Part shown: in pieces, positions 7,734-17,079 of the stretch
Numbering within the stretch: the first letter of the stretch is position 1
Layout: each line of letters begins with the position of its first letter
Assembly: GCA_017645765.1 (NCBI GenBank)
Contig: JAGCNV010000014.1
Location: forward strand, 1-38,940
Direction of reading: 5' to 3'
Length of the DNA: 38,940 bases
Source: a bacterium
GTDB lineage: Bacteria > UBP6 > UBA1177
Notes under the pieces: model-generated
Seen by the model: only the letters and a program-made list of their open reading frames with translations
Database searches by the model: none
Told to the model about the DNA's origin: nothing
Position numbers and translations under genes: made by a program

Positions 7734-9485
7734 TTGGCGTTTTCCGCTGAAGTCAACAGGCTCGTTTCAGAGCGCGTTTCCCTTGACAAATTGATCTCGA
7801 AGTATGCTAAGTTGGAACCGACCGGAAAAGGGTTTAAGTGTCTCTGCCCGCTTCACCATGAAAAAACGCCGTCATTCCACATATATACGGACATGAATAC
7901 TTTTTACTGCTTCGGCTGCGGCGCTTCCGGAAATGCAATAACGTTCCTGATGAAAAAAGAGGGTTACTCCTATATCGACGCAGTGAAAAAGCTTGGCGAG
8001 GACTTCAATATCCCGGAACTTCTGAAGGATGAACCACAGATCGACAGAGAGGCGGAGCAGCTTAGAAACGAGATTCTCGAGGCGAACAAAATCGCGGCAA
8101 AGATATTCATGCAGAATCTCGAAAACAGTCCTGAAGCACTTGAATATCTCAAAAAACGCGGTGTTTCCGACGAAATGAAGCGGCGTTTCGCGATCGGTTA
8201 CATCGGAGACGGTGAAGTTTTCATCGAAGAGCTCAGGAAAAACGGTGTCAGCCTCAGTACTGCGGCGCGTGCTGGGCTTATTAAAATCGACGAAAATTCG
8301 AGAGCCCGTTCATTTTTCTTCAACCGGCTGATGTTTCCGATAATCCATAGAAAGAATGTAATCGCTTTCGGCGGCAGGGTAATGACCGGCGGAAATTCCG
8401 GTCCGAAGTACCTCAATTCGCCCGATACGCCGGTGTTCAACAAAAAACACAACCTTTTCGGTATAGATTTTGTCAGAGAGTCGCTGCATGATTTTCCGTA
8501 TGTTGTTCTCTGCGAAGGTTACTTCGATGTCGTCGCGATGCACCAGCACGGTTTTCAGACGGCGGTCGCGGCGTTGGGAACTGCGGTAAGTGACGAACAC
8601 CTGGAGATTCTAAGCAGGTTCAACAAGCCTCTTGTCGTCATGCTTGACGGTGACAGCGCAGGGCGCAAGGCTGCAAAAAGGATAGCAACGCTTACTGTGC
8701 CGGACAAGCTTGATCTCAGGGCTGCATTCATCACGGACGAAGGTGAAGATCCCGATTCCATGCTGAAAAAAGAAGGCGGGGAAGAGAAAATACGTGCTCT
8801 TATCGAAAATTCAAGACCGCTTTTCCAGGAACTTCTCGACGAACAGCTTGTCATTTTCAATTCGCTTGACAATGTTGAAGAAAAACTCAAGACAGAGCGT
8901 GTTGTACGCGATATTGTCGCAAAAATTCCGGCTTCCAAGACAAAGGCTTATTCAAACTATGTCATGAAGAGGTCAAACGGAGAGATCAGAATCTACAAAC
9001 CGGCGGTGTCGCAGGTCAGGACGCTTGTTTCAAAGGCGGAGAGCGGAGAAGTGAAGCAGCATGACATTTACGCAAAATGCAGCTTTGAAAACTTGAGAAA
9101 ACTGGTCGTTATCGCTCTTTTACACAATGAATTTGTGAGACCTCTCGAAGAAGTCAGGGACTATTTCATATATTCGGGCTACGGTACGCTGATAGACGAG
9201 ATTTCCGCGGCTTACGACGAGGGTGAATCTATGGAAAACATTCTCGAGAGAGTCGATGCGTCGGGTGAGATTTCGACTGAGTTCAGAGATAAAAAAGAGA
9301 GCTTTATCGAGAAATACTTCAATCGTGAGATCGCGGGTGTAAAGATTGCACAGAACGAGATGCTTTACAAGACTCTGTGCGGCGACGGAAGTGAAGATGC
9401 TAAACAAAAAATAACGGAAATTATTAAAGAAAACAGGGAACTCGAGAAGAAAAAACGTGACAATAAGATTATTGCGGATAATTGA
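7734..9485 (+). CDS. dnaG: DNA primase
   Basis: DnaG lays down RNA primers at the replication fork. The N-terminal CHC2 zinc finger is complete (Cys38, His41, Cys59, Cys62). The RNA-polymerase core follows with an R-G-V motif and a TOPRIM domain: the acidic CEGYFD motif with Glu261 and DGDSAG with Asp305 and Asp307. The C-terminal 150 residues are helical, as expected for the DnaB helicase-binding domain. Length is 583 residues, typical. The start is TTG 7734, six bases after GGAGGAG (7721-7727); two upstream in-frame TTG codons overlap or abut that site. rpoD follows after 15 bases, so this is the dnaG-rpoD part of the classic macromolecular synthesis operon, here without rpsU in front. Confidence 0.95.
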   Translation: MAFSAEVNRLVSERVSLDKLISKYAKLEPTGKGFKCLCPLHHEKTPSFHIYTDMNTFYCFGCGASGNAITFLMKKEGYSYIDAVKKLGEDFNIPELLKDEPQIDREAEQLRNEILEANKIAAKIFMQNLENSPEALEYLKKRGVSDEMKRRFAIGYIGDGEVFIEELRKNGVSLSTAARAGLIKIDENSRARSFFFNRLMFPIIHRKNVIAFGGRVMTGGNSGPKYLNSPDTPVFNKKHNLFGIDFVRESLHDFPYVVLCEGYFDVVAMHQHGFQTAVAALGTAVSDEHLEILSRFNKPLVVMLDGDSAGRKAAKRIATLTVPDKLDLRAAFITDEGEDPDSMLKKEGGEEKIRALIENSRPLFQELLDEQLVIFNSLDNVEEKLKTERVVRDIVAKIPASKTKAYSNYVMKRSNGEIRIYKPAVSQVRTLVSKAESGEVKQHDIYAKCSFENLRKLVVIALLHNEFVRPLEEVRDYFIYSGYGTLIDEISAAYDEGESMENILERVDASGEISTEFRDKKESFIEKYFNREIAGVKIAQNEMLYKTLCGDGSEDAKQKITEIIKENRELEKKKRDNKIIADN

Positions 9486-9500
9486 TTCCAGGAGGAAAAA

Positions 9501-11516
9501 ATGAGAATTCCGCCTTTCATGAAGAAAAGGAACGTGATCACAAGGGATTCAGAGGCTTTAAACCGCAGGAAAAAGGAAGAGCAGATTTCCGACAGAGTGA
9601 GACAGCTTCAGCAGGAGGGTAGAAACCCGAAAGAGTCGCTTGAACAGGTTGCGAAAGATGTTCTGCTGAATGCAGACAGTTTCACCGATCCGCAGGATTT
9701 CAACAAAATGGTGCCTGATGATTTCAACGTTGACGATATGGAGATGCTCTTCAATGTTCTGCCGGATGATTTCAATCTTGACAGAAAGATCGGTACTCCC
9801 AGCGTACCGGATGAAACAGAGGTCCCCTCTGCTGATGCTGTCGCGACGATAATGAAAAAATCCTCTTCCACGACTCACGAACGCGGAAGGAAGGATCCTC
9901 TCAGAATGTACATGCTCACTATCGGTTCGGTTCCTCTGCTTACGAAAGAAGGCGAAGTCGATATTGCAAAGAAGATCGAAAGCGGAGAAAAGGATATAAT
10001 CAGGCTTCTTCTCGATTTTTTCATCACTTTCAAGGAGATCGTGACTATTCCGGACAAGGTAAACAACGGTCAGCTTAACATAAAGGAGATCGTAAGAGAA
10101 CAGGATGAGGAGATCGGCGGCGACGGCGACGACATGTCGGATGACGACGATGATGACGACGATTTTGAGAATGAAAAGGGATCGTCTGATACGGATGACG
10201 ACGATGACGACGATGAAGTCGCAGATCCCGAAGCTCAGGGCAAAAAGGTTAAACAGCCGAAAGTGCCTACTCAGAAAGAGATTCAGAATAGTGAAAGAAA
10301 TCAGTCACTTATAGAAGCAACTATAGCATGCATCGAGTCTCTTAAAACCAAAAACAGAGAAAAAATCAAAATTCAGAAACAGCTTGAAACTCCGCGTCTC
10401 AGATCGGATGCAAAGAAAAAATATACGGCTGCTCTCGAGGCTGTTGTTGATGAAATGGTCGATATCGTTATCGAAATGAGGCTCAACAAGGCTTATTTGA
10501 ACTCTCTCTGCGAAAAAATCAGGCTTTACGAGGAAAAGGCGAAACAGCTTCAGAACAATATCAAAATCATCGAAGAAGAGATGAACATGACGTTTGAACA
10601 GATGGGACAGATCATCGCAAATCCCGAAAAGTTCCCGCTTGTCGATGCGAATGCTCTTCACATCAGTGAAAAATACGCCCTCATCAACCAGACGAAACGC
10701 AGCATCAAGAAGCTCGAAGCCGAGACGACACTTTCGATAGAAGAGCTTACTGCCAATTCCAAAAAGCTCAGAGCTGCCGAAGAGGCTGTCCGCAGCGCGA
10801 AAAACCAGCTTATCCAGGCCAATCTGAGACTTGTTGTCAGCATCGCGAAAAAGTACAACAACCGCGGACTTGATTTCAAAGACATCATCTGCGAAGGAAA
10901 CATCGGTCTGATCAAGGCTGTCGACAAATTCGAATATCACCGCGGCTACAAATTTTCGACTTATGCGACGTGGTGGATCAGACAGTCGATAACAAGAGCA
11001 ATAGCGGATCAGGGCAGAACGATAAGAATTCCTGTCCACATGATCGAAATGATGAATAAAATCAACAAGACGATCAAAGAACTTACCAATAAAAACGGTT
11101 TCGAACCGAGTATTTCCGATGTCGCAAAGCAGATGAACCTTCCCGAAGACAAGATCCGTAAGGTTTGGCGCAGCGCGAGAGAGACGATTTCGCTTGAAAC
11201 TCCTATCGGTGAGGACGAAGACAGCCAGCTTCAGGATTTCGTTGAAGATCCGAAGACTCTGAGCCCGGAAGACTACACCGCACGCCAGAACATGGCTGAA
11301 ATCATCAGAGAGCTTTTCCACGGTCTCACTCCGAGAGAGGAAAAAGTCATCAGAATGCGTTTCGGAATAGGTGAAACCGACTCCTTCACACTTGACGAAA
11401 TCGGCAAGGAATTCGGTGTTACCCGTGAAAGAATCAGACAGATCGAAGCCAAAGCTGTTATCAAACTCAAAAAAATGCTCAAGAGCAAAAAGACTTCCTG
11501 GGACGATTTCATGTAA
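9501..11516 (+). CDS. rpoD: Housekeeping RNA polymerase sigma factor (sigma-70)
   Basis: RpoD directs RNA polymerase to housekeeping promoters. Region 1.2 is visible near residues 130-160 (D-P-L-R-M-Y), regions 2.1-2.4 near 430-515 including the tryptophan-rich TYATWWIRQ core, region 3 near 520-590, and the region 4 helix-turn-helix near 628-655. The 671-residue length reflects the large non-conserved region between 1.2 and 2.1 that primary sigmas of proteobacteria carry. Within it, residues about 200-240 form an extremely acidic stretch with two runs of seven or eight Asp. The start ATG follows AGGAGG at good spacing. The TATAAT/TTGACA-like promoters elsewhere in the window fit the conserved regions 2.4 and 4.2. 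Confidence 0.96.
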   Translation: MRIPPFMKKRNVITRDSEALNRRKKEEQISDRVRQLQQEGRNPKESLEQVAKDVLLNADSFTDPQDFNKMVPDDFNVDDMEMLFNVLPDDFNLDRKIGTPSVPDETEVPSADAVATIMKKSSSTTHERGRKDPLRMYMLTIGSVPLLTKEGEVDIAKKIESGEKDIIRLLLDFFITFKEIVTIPDKVNNGQLNIKEIVREQDEEIGGDGDDMSDDDDDDDDFENEKGSSDTDDDDDDDEVADPEAQGKKVKQPKVPTQKEIQNSERNQSLIEATIACIESLKTKNREKIKIQKQLETPRLRSDAKKKYTAALEAVVDEMVDIVIEMRLNKAYLNSLCEKIRLYEEKAKQLQNNIKIIEEEMNMTFEQMGQIIANPEKFPLVDANALHISEKYALINQTKRSIKKLEAETTLSIEELTANSKKLRAAEEAVRSAKNQLIQANLRLVVSIAKKYNNRGLDFKDIICEGNIGLIKAVDKFEYHRGYKFSTYATWWIRQSITRAIADQGRTIRIPVHMIEMMNKINKTIKELTNKNGFEPSISDVAKQMNLPEDKIRKVWRSARETISLETPIGEDEDSQLQDFVEDPKTLSPEDYTARQNMAEIIRELFHGLTPREEKVIRMRFGIGETDSFTLDEIGKEFGVTRERIRQIEAKAVIKLKKMLKSKKTSWDDFM

Positions 11517-11585
11517 TCTTTCCGCCGCCGCCGTTTGCCAGCATTAAGTTCCCAAAAAGCTATCAAACTCATTTGTTTTTTACTA

Positions 11586-11613
11586 TTGAAATATGTTCAA
11601 AAAAAATTATATT
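11586..11613 (+). promoter_or_regulatory. Promoter-like sequence of the LamG/lipoprotein gene pair
   Basis: TTGAAA (11586-11591) and TATATT (11608-11613) with a 16-base spacer lie about 70 bases upstream of the start at 11686. No hairpin terminator for rpoD is evident in 11517-11685, so some read-through from rpoD is possible. Confidence 0.45.
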
Positions 11614-11685
11614 TTTTCATCTGAATGTTCGTTAAAATCCTGAGTTTTCCTGATGACTGAGTTTTTGTTAATTATGGAGATCAAA

Positions 11686-14600
11686 ATGAAAAAAGTATTT
11701 TGTTTGTTGTTTTGTATTTTGTGCTCCTCTGGAATTTTATCAGCAAAATTGCTGACGCATCTTGAATTTGAAGAATCATTAGAAGACAGTGTCGGTGACA
11801 ACAACGGAACTTTTACAGGTTCAGATTCAGAAACTTATCAGACAGGTAGAAACGGAAAGGCGCTTGTTTTCAACGGAACAAGTGATTATCTGGAAATAGG
11901 CAACAAGGATTTTGACCCAAGGTATGAAGGTCGCTACTCTATTTCAATGTGGGTTCTTTCCACGGAACAAGCTTCATCAACAAACAACAACAGTTATATC
12001 GGAAAACATACAAGCTCAGGTGATAATGCCATTCTTTTCGGTTATTGGGATGGAAAACTCTCCTTAAGAATAAAAAGCGATCTGGTGCAGATTTCTTCTA
12101 TAAGCGAACCGGTAAACTATTGGGCTCACTATGTTGTTTCCGCGAGAGAAGACAATAATAATGGAACAAGTTCTGTTGTAATTTATAAAAACGGTTCGCA
12201 GGTTTGGAGCGGAACATTGAATGATGTTGCAGGAGATTTCGAGGAAGATGATAAACCATGGGTTTTGGGCATGGATTGGGATTCCGGTAACTTACAAACA
12301 GATTTTTTCAAAGGGAAAATGGATGATGTCCGTATTTACGATTGGAATATTACCGCTGACGAAGTAAAAGAGATATATTACAAGGAGGCAGCAAAAATCC
12401 ATTTGAAAATGGATGATACTTTTAATGCATCAGCAGGTTCTATCTCCGGAAGCGGAGTCGGCGGCACAGTTTTTAAGCAGGGAATGGAAAACCGGTCGGC
12501 ATATTTCGACGGAGTTAATGACTATGTTCAGTTCGGATATGGAGTCACTGATCCTCGTGGTTCTGGAACAACGACACGAAAATATACGATCAGTTTATGG
12601 GTGAAATCTGATGCTCAGGCCTCTTCTTCTAACAACAATTCCTATATAGCCAAACATGATAGCAGTGACGGAGATGTTTTTCGATTCGGCTATTGGAACA
12701 ATAAACTTATTCTCAAAATTGCTGGCAGCTCGGCAGATGTTTCAACAGCAACAGAACCAACTTCATGGACTCATTATGTGATTACCGGAACTGAAAACTT
12801 ATCTGCGTCAACGACTTCGGCAACTGTTTATAAAAATGGTTCTCAAATCTGGACAGGAACAATTTCTGCTGTAATGGGAACTTTCACTTCAAGTTACAAA
12901 CACTGGGTTCTTGGCAGAAGACTAGGTAGCATTGGAGATTATTTTAAAGGTGAAATAGATAATGTCCGTTTTTATGGGAGCGTATTAAATGCAGCGGCAA
13001 TCAAAGCTCTTTACCGTAGTGAGTTCAGCGGGGTAAGATATTGTAATACAGACCAAAATTCGGTTGGATGCACAATCGTAAACGACACTGTTTACGATCT
13101 TGGTCAATATTCATGGTTGATTGTTTCAGGCACTGGGTTTAACGGAATTCCTATTGTTTTTTCTGTATCCCACACAAGTGTTGAATCAATAAAAGTTTCC
13201 GAAGGTTGGGAAACATTTTTGTGTACACAAGCTAATCATCAAGGCACATGCCGTTATTATGATGACGGTTTATATGATTCTACAAATTTGCTTGACTCAT
13301 CGTTTGTAAATAATGTCTATTCTATGACTGTTCAACCATCATCTTTCAGTGCTGCAAAGAAATTTTTCGGTTATAAAAGAGCTAATGCTAACGGTAATTA
13401 TCCTGCAGGATTTGCATATGTTTATGAGCAGATTAGTTTTGTGGCACCTACAAAAACATATTCATCGCGCAGAAGATTGTTTTTGAATAGTTATGACAGA
13501 TATGATTTTTCGAATAATCTGCAAAATTCCATAATTAGAACAAATTACATAAGTTCTGCTGAATTATATGGTGATGTTTATTTGGAGGTTGGAGACAGTA
13601 GCAACGGTAGCAAAGAACTGATGACTTCGCACAATAATTTTTCAAAAGACATGACAAATTATCCTGAGTTGGATTTTAGAACTTTATATCACAACACAAG
13701 TACTGTTGTTTTGCGCGGAAACACCGAACCTGTTGGCAGTGTTGGTTGGTTTTTATCTAATGATTTTCCTGTTGTAGGGCTTCTTTATGCATCTTGTTTA
13801 GAAGGCGTTTCCAAAACACTAACTTACAATGAAACAAGAATAGAGTGTGTCGAATATAACTATCAAAATTTGTCTTTTGAGAATTTTGTTAGTAATGATC
13901 CGGATGAATTTTTTAACAGAATCTATAATGGAAACAGGCAAAAATTTGAAAGATATGCAGATAATTATTCGCTCTTAATGCTTAGCGGGCATGGCTCATA
14001 TACACCTGCCCTCGCATATCCTTTTTCTTCTCCTGAAACTGTTTCTATAAGTATAACCAACAATGAGATGCCGGAAAAACGACAAATCACTATTAACAAT
14101 ACGGAAATCAATCCTTATTCTCAAAAATTGGGTAACCAATACACTCGTTGGATGGAAACCACGGCTTGTCAGTCAATGGGAAATAATGACACAAGTGGGT
14201 CTGAAGTCGGAAATGTTTACTATAATGTCTTGAAAAGACTTAATGGTGTCGGGGGTTATAAAAATGATTCTATTTGGTTTGTCTACGATCATCAATTTGA
14301 TACTCATTGGGAGGATTTGACGCATAACAATAAAACTGTTTCTAAAGCATGGGTGGATTCATGGAGTAAAACATATACCGAGGACTCAGGACGTGACGCT
14401 CGTTTTCTGACTCTTGAAAAATGCAATTGCTCAGATTCAAGTTGCACTGGAACATACATGAAAAATGATTACTTTTACAATGTTTCAACTGGTCCTAAAG
14501 CGCAGAAAACAAATTTATCAGAATTTACGCATTATTGCTTCAGAGATAAGGAATCTCCAAATTTTAATGGTGTTCAAAGAAGCTCAAGCAATTTACCACA

Positions 14601-15285
14601 AGATTATCCTGAAGAATTTGCTGCTTATTCCTATGATTCTTTGCCAAATTATATTATTGAACAAATTTTTGATATAAAAATAGATGAAAACACTGCAAAA
14701 TTCCGCGGAAATGACAGATATAATTACAAAGATGATTATGTGATTGTGAATAGAAAAGATAAAAACATCCAAGCTATCATGAACAGGAAAATGACTTCGT
14801 TCGAAAATGAAAAAGAATCAGAAGATACGATTTGGGACAAATTCAACGAGGCAAAATATATGGCAGAAATGTTAACTTCGGTGCAATTTGAATATGAAGG
14901 AATATCAAGAGATGTTAATGAGGCTTTTGAAGTGGGCGGGAACGGAGAATCGCTAGGTAAAATGATAAATTCCGTTATCTTTGTATTCAGACCAGTTATT
15001 GACGGAATCCCGATTTTTTCAGAAAGCATAGAAGTTGAATACGATGCAGAAGGATTCTATCAGTTGCGCTCGAATGTTCCTTATTCAGTATCTGAGACGA
15101 AAAGAAGTATTGTAAAATCAGAAAATGATGTAGAAACTGAGATGTATTCAACACTTGGAAAATATGAAGAAAAAATAATAGCTTATGTTTTAAACGAAGA
15201 AGGCAAGTTCATTTTATCTGCTGTTGCAAAAGACGACACAAACGAAACATTTTTAAAAATTTCATTGGAGGCTGACCATGATTAA
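11686..15285 (+). CDS. Large secreted LamG-repeat protein with a possible caspase-like (clan CD) domain
   Basis: An exported protein of 1199 residues. A cleavable signal peptide ends near residue 20 (Leu-Ser-Ala). Two LamG/concanavalin-like domains follow (about 22-233 and 238-445), then a Cys-containing segment (about 449-552) loosely like a beta/gamma-crystallin fold. The central region contains the motif M-L-S-G-H-G-S with His769, and about 59 residues later E-T-T-A-C-Q-S with Cys828. This spacing and context resemble the catalytic dyad of clan CD peptidases (gingipain/legumain type) or the related DUF6345 fold. Near 1095-1133 the V-I-D-G-I-P pattern resembles FTP/PepSY inhibitory segments of peptidases. 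The start is ATG 11686 with GGAG (11676-11679); the ATG at 11675 overlaps that site. The gene is clearly more AT-rich than rpoD or nusA, suggesting transfer. LamG is solid, the protease idea is inference. Confidence 0.7.
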   Translation: MKKVFCLLFCILCSSGILSAKLLTHLEFEESLEDSVGDNNGTFTGSDSETYQTGRNGKALVFNGTSDYLEIGNKDFDPRYEGRYSISMWVLSTEQASSTNNNSYIGKHTSSGDNAILFGYWDGKLSLRIKSDLVQISSISEPVNYWAHYVVSAREDNNNGTSSVVIYKNGSQVWSGTLNDVAGDFEEDDKPWVLGMDWDSGNLQTDFFKGKMDDVRIYDWNITADEVKEIYYKEAAKIHLKMDDTFNASAGSISGSGVGGTVFKQGMENRSAYFDGVNDYVQFGYGVTDPRGSGTTTRKYTISLWVKSDAQASSSNNNSYIAKHDSSDGDVFRFGYWNNKLILKIAGSSADVSTATEPTSWTHYVITGTENLSASTTSATVYKNGSQIWTGTISAVMGTFTSSYKHWVLGRRLGSIGDYFKGEIDNVRFYGSVLNAAAIKALYRSEFSGVRYCNTDQNSVGCTIVNDTVYDLGQYSWLIVSGTGFNGIPIVFSVSHTSVESIKVSEGWETFLCTQANHQGTCRYYDDGLYDSTNLLDSSFVNNVYSMTVQPSSFSAAKKFFGYKRANANGNYPAGFAYVYEQISFVAPTKTYSSRRRLFLNSYDRYDFSNNLQNSIIRTNYISSAELYGDVYLEVGDSSNGSKELMTSHNNFSKDMTNYPELDFRTLYHNTSTVVLRGNTEPVGSVGWFLSNDFPVVGLLYASCLEGVSKTLTYNETRIECVEYNYQNLSFENFVSNDPDEFFNRIYNGNRQKFERYADNYSLLMLSGHGSYTPALAYPFSSPETVSISITNNEMPEKRQITINNTEINPYSQKLGNQYTRWMETTACQSMGNNDTSGSEVGNVYYNVLKRLNGVGGYKNDSIWFVYDHQFDTHWEDLTHNNKTVSKAWVDSWSKTYTEDSGRDARFLTLEKCNCSDSSCTGTYMKNDYFYNVSTGPKAQKTNLSEFTHYCFRDKESPNFNGVQRSSSNLPQDYPEEFAAYSYDSLPNYIIEQIFDIKIDENTAKFRGNDRYNYKDDYVIVNRKDKNIQAIMNRKMTSFENEKESEDTIWDKFNEAKYMAEMLTSVQFEYEGISRDVNEAFEVGGNGESLGKMINSVIFVFRPVIDGIPIFSESIEVEYDAEGFYQLRSNVPYSVSETKRSIVKSENDVETEMYSTLGKYEEKIIAYVLNEEGKFILSAVAKDDTNETFLKISLEADHD

Positions 15286-16486
15286 AAGATTATTTTTGAC
15301 GCTTGTTTCTGCAATATTTCTTGTTTTGATGATTGTTGCCTGCGGAAGTGACAAAAAAGAGTCTGAAACAACTGATACCAGTGACACGGAAACTGTTCCC
15401 GACACGGATTCAGTCGACACAGGCAACACCGAAGTGGTTCCTGACTCAGATTCAACTGACAGCGGAGACACAGAAGCCGTTCCTGACGAAGACAACACTG
15501 ACACAGGGAATATCACGCAGGACGATTGCACGATAAAATCATCTTTCGGAACACATTCTGCAAAAAAAAATATCTCTGACACCTGCATTCAGGAGATTGC
15601 TAAAGCTAATGCCGGAAGTTGTACTTGGGATCGTCAAAATGAAAATGAAACAAGCAAGCATATTGCATATTTGTTGCGACTTGTGGCCACTTTCAGCAAA
15701 GAATGCACTGACAAAAATGAAGAAGAGATTGTGACATGTCCTGATTTTATTCCTGAAACTTTGAGATTGGAAAGTCTTTCTGGATGTGATGTCTACAATA
15801 TTAACCCTGATTCTGCCTGTGATGCACCTTGTGCAGATCTCTATTTTTCAACAAACAACGACACTTTTCATACAGTTTTTATAGGTGAGATCGAAAGTTA
15901 TCCGTCAACGATTGTTTATGTGAAATCCTCGGATACAATCAAAGAAGCCTCATTTATCGCAGAAATGCATGTCGGTTTAAACAATGCACTTTTCACATGG
16001 TCTGAAAAGGCTGAAGACGGAAGCATAATTGAGAAAGAAGTAGCTGTAAAAATGAAAGTTTTTGATTCAAACAGCGATAGCGGTGAAGACTTCGAAACTG
16101 TTGATGTCGGCGAATGCCGTCACGAAGAACCTGCTTTTTCTTTCAGAGACAGAATCTACACAGATGAGGAAAATTATCCGTGCAACGAATATGTCGAAGT
16201 TACAGAGAAAACAGACAACATAATCCGTTTCAACTGGTTCGGTTCAATGCACTGCGGTATTGATTGGGAATATGGCTATAAAGTTGAAGGAATAGATGAA
16301 AATGTTCTCAATGTCAGCATTCTTGAGCGTGATACCGATCTTGGAATTGCAGCTGGATGTGCTGATTGTTGCTATCTTATGCCGATAGAATACACAGCTT
16401 CAACCACCGAAGAAATCGAATCGCTCAAAGGAATCGAAATCAATTACAAAGGCAAAAATCACACTGCTTATTTCGAGATAAAATAA
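15278..16486 (+). CDS. Lipoprotein of unknown function, coupled to the LamG protein
   Basis: A 402-residue lipoprotein with the lipobox I-V-A-C-G (Cys22). It is followed by an acidic linker (about 28-80) made of three degenerate copies of a 14-residue unit around T-E-x-V-P-D. The remaining 320 residues contain many Cys, including pairs near CDAPC and CADCC, so the folded domain is probably disulfide-bonded outside the cytoplasm. I recognise no known domain. The start codon overlaps the end of the LamG gene by eight bases with GGAGG in front, so the two are translationally coupled and probably work together at the cell surface. It shares the AT-rich composition of its partner. After its stop come a T-run and the promoter-like sequence of the next operon. 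Confidence 0.75.
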   Translation: MIKRLFLTLVSAIFLVLMIVACGSDKKESETTDTSDTETVPDTDSVDTGNTEVVPDSDSTDSGDTEAVPDEDNTDTGNITQDDCTIKSSFGTHSAKKNISDTCIQEIAKANAGSCTWDRQNENETSKHIAYLLRLVATFSKECTDKNEEEIVTCPDFIPETLRLESLSGCDVYNINPDSACDAPCADLYFSTNNDTFHTVFIGEIESYPSTIVYVKSSDTIKEASFIAEMHVGLNNALFTWSEKAEDGSIIEKEVAVKMKVFDSNSDSGEDFETVDVGECRHEEPAFSFRDRIYTDEENYPCNEYVEVTEKTDNIIRFNWFGSMHCGIDWEYGYKVEGIDENVLNVSILERDTDLGIAAGCADCCYLMPIEYTASTTEEIESLKGIEINYKGKNHTAYFEIK

Positions 16487-16494
16487 ATTTTTTT

Positions 16495-16522
16495 TTGATT
16501 TTTACATTTTTAATGGTAAATA
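16495..16522 (+). promoter_or_regulatory. Promoter-like sequence upstream of the rimP-nusA-infB operon
   Basis: TTGATT (16495-16500) and TAAATA (16517-16522) are 16 bases apart, about 80 bases before the rimP start. The match is moderate. The non-coding stretch 16487-16599 shows nothing else I can support. Confidence 0.35.
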
Positions 16523-16599
16523 ACGCGCCGTGAGGTTCTTTTTATCTCATTTCTCTGCATCGTTTTCGCAGGTTTTAATCCAAAGAGTGAGGTTGTTAA

Positions 16600-17079
16600 A
16601 TGTGGAGTGGCAGAGCTAAGGATATTTTTTTTAAATTGGAGCCGTTGGCTAACAAAATGGGATTCAAGATCGTCGAACTCGATCTGCCGACCGGTCAGAA
16701 CGGCGTTTTCAGAGTTTATCTCGACACGCTTTCGCCTGAAACGCGGATTTCGCTTGACGAGTGCGGCAGATTCAGTCCGATCGTGAGCGATTTTCTCGAT
16801 GCGGAGGATCCGTTTCCTTTCCGCTACTACCTTGAAGTGAGCTCGCCGGGTCTCGACAGACCTGTCAGAAGGTGGGACGATCTGCACGAAGAAATCGGAA
16901 AAACGCTGAAAATCAAACTTTCGGAACTTGTTGAAGGCAGAAAACGCTTTACCGGAGAACTTGTTTCTGTCGATGACGACAAAGAAGAATTCGTAGTCCG
17001 CGCCGAAGACGGAACGGAACTTAAGATAGCAAAAGGATTTGTCAGAAAAATAAATGAAGTTTGGAATGGAGAAAAGTAA
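16600..17079 (+). CDS. rimP: Ribosome maturation factor RimP
   Basis: RimP assists 30S subunit assembly. The 159-residue protein has the family's two-domain layout, with the signature YYLEVSSPGLDRP at residues 76-88 and a C-terminal Sm-like beta domain with the D-G-T-E pattern near residue 140. GAGG lies about eight bases before the ATG. The stop codon TAA shares its last A with the ATG of nusA, the standard rimP-nusA arrangement. It opens the translation/transcription operon that continues to rbfA. Confidence 0.93.
   Translation: MWSGRAKDIFFKLEPLANKMGFKIVELDLPTGQNGVFRVYLDTLSPETRISLDECGRFSPIVSDFLDAEDPFPFRYYLEVSSPGLDRPVRRWDDLHEEIGKTLKIKLSELVEGRKRFTGELVSVDDDKEEFVVRAEDGTELKIAKGFVRKINEVWNGEK

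Noticed and set aside
11517-11685. Possible RNA gene or terminator between rpoD and the LamG gene
   Set aside because: The GCCGCCGCCG stretch has no matching arm and I find no tRNA-like fold. Only a promoter-like pair can be supported.
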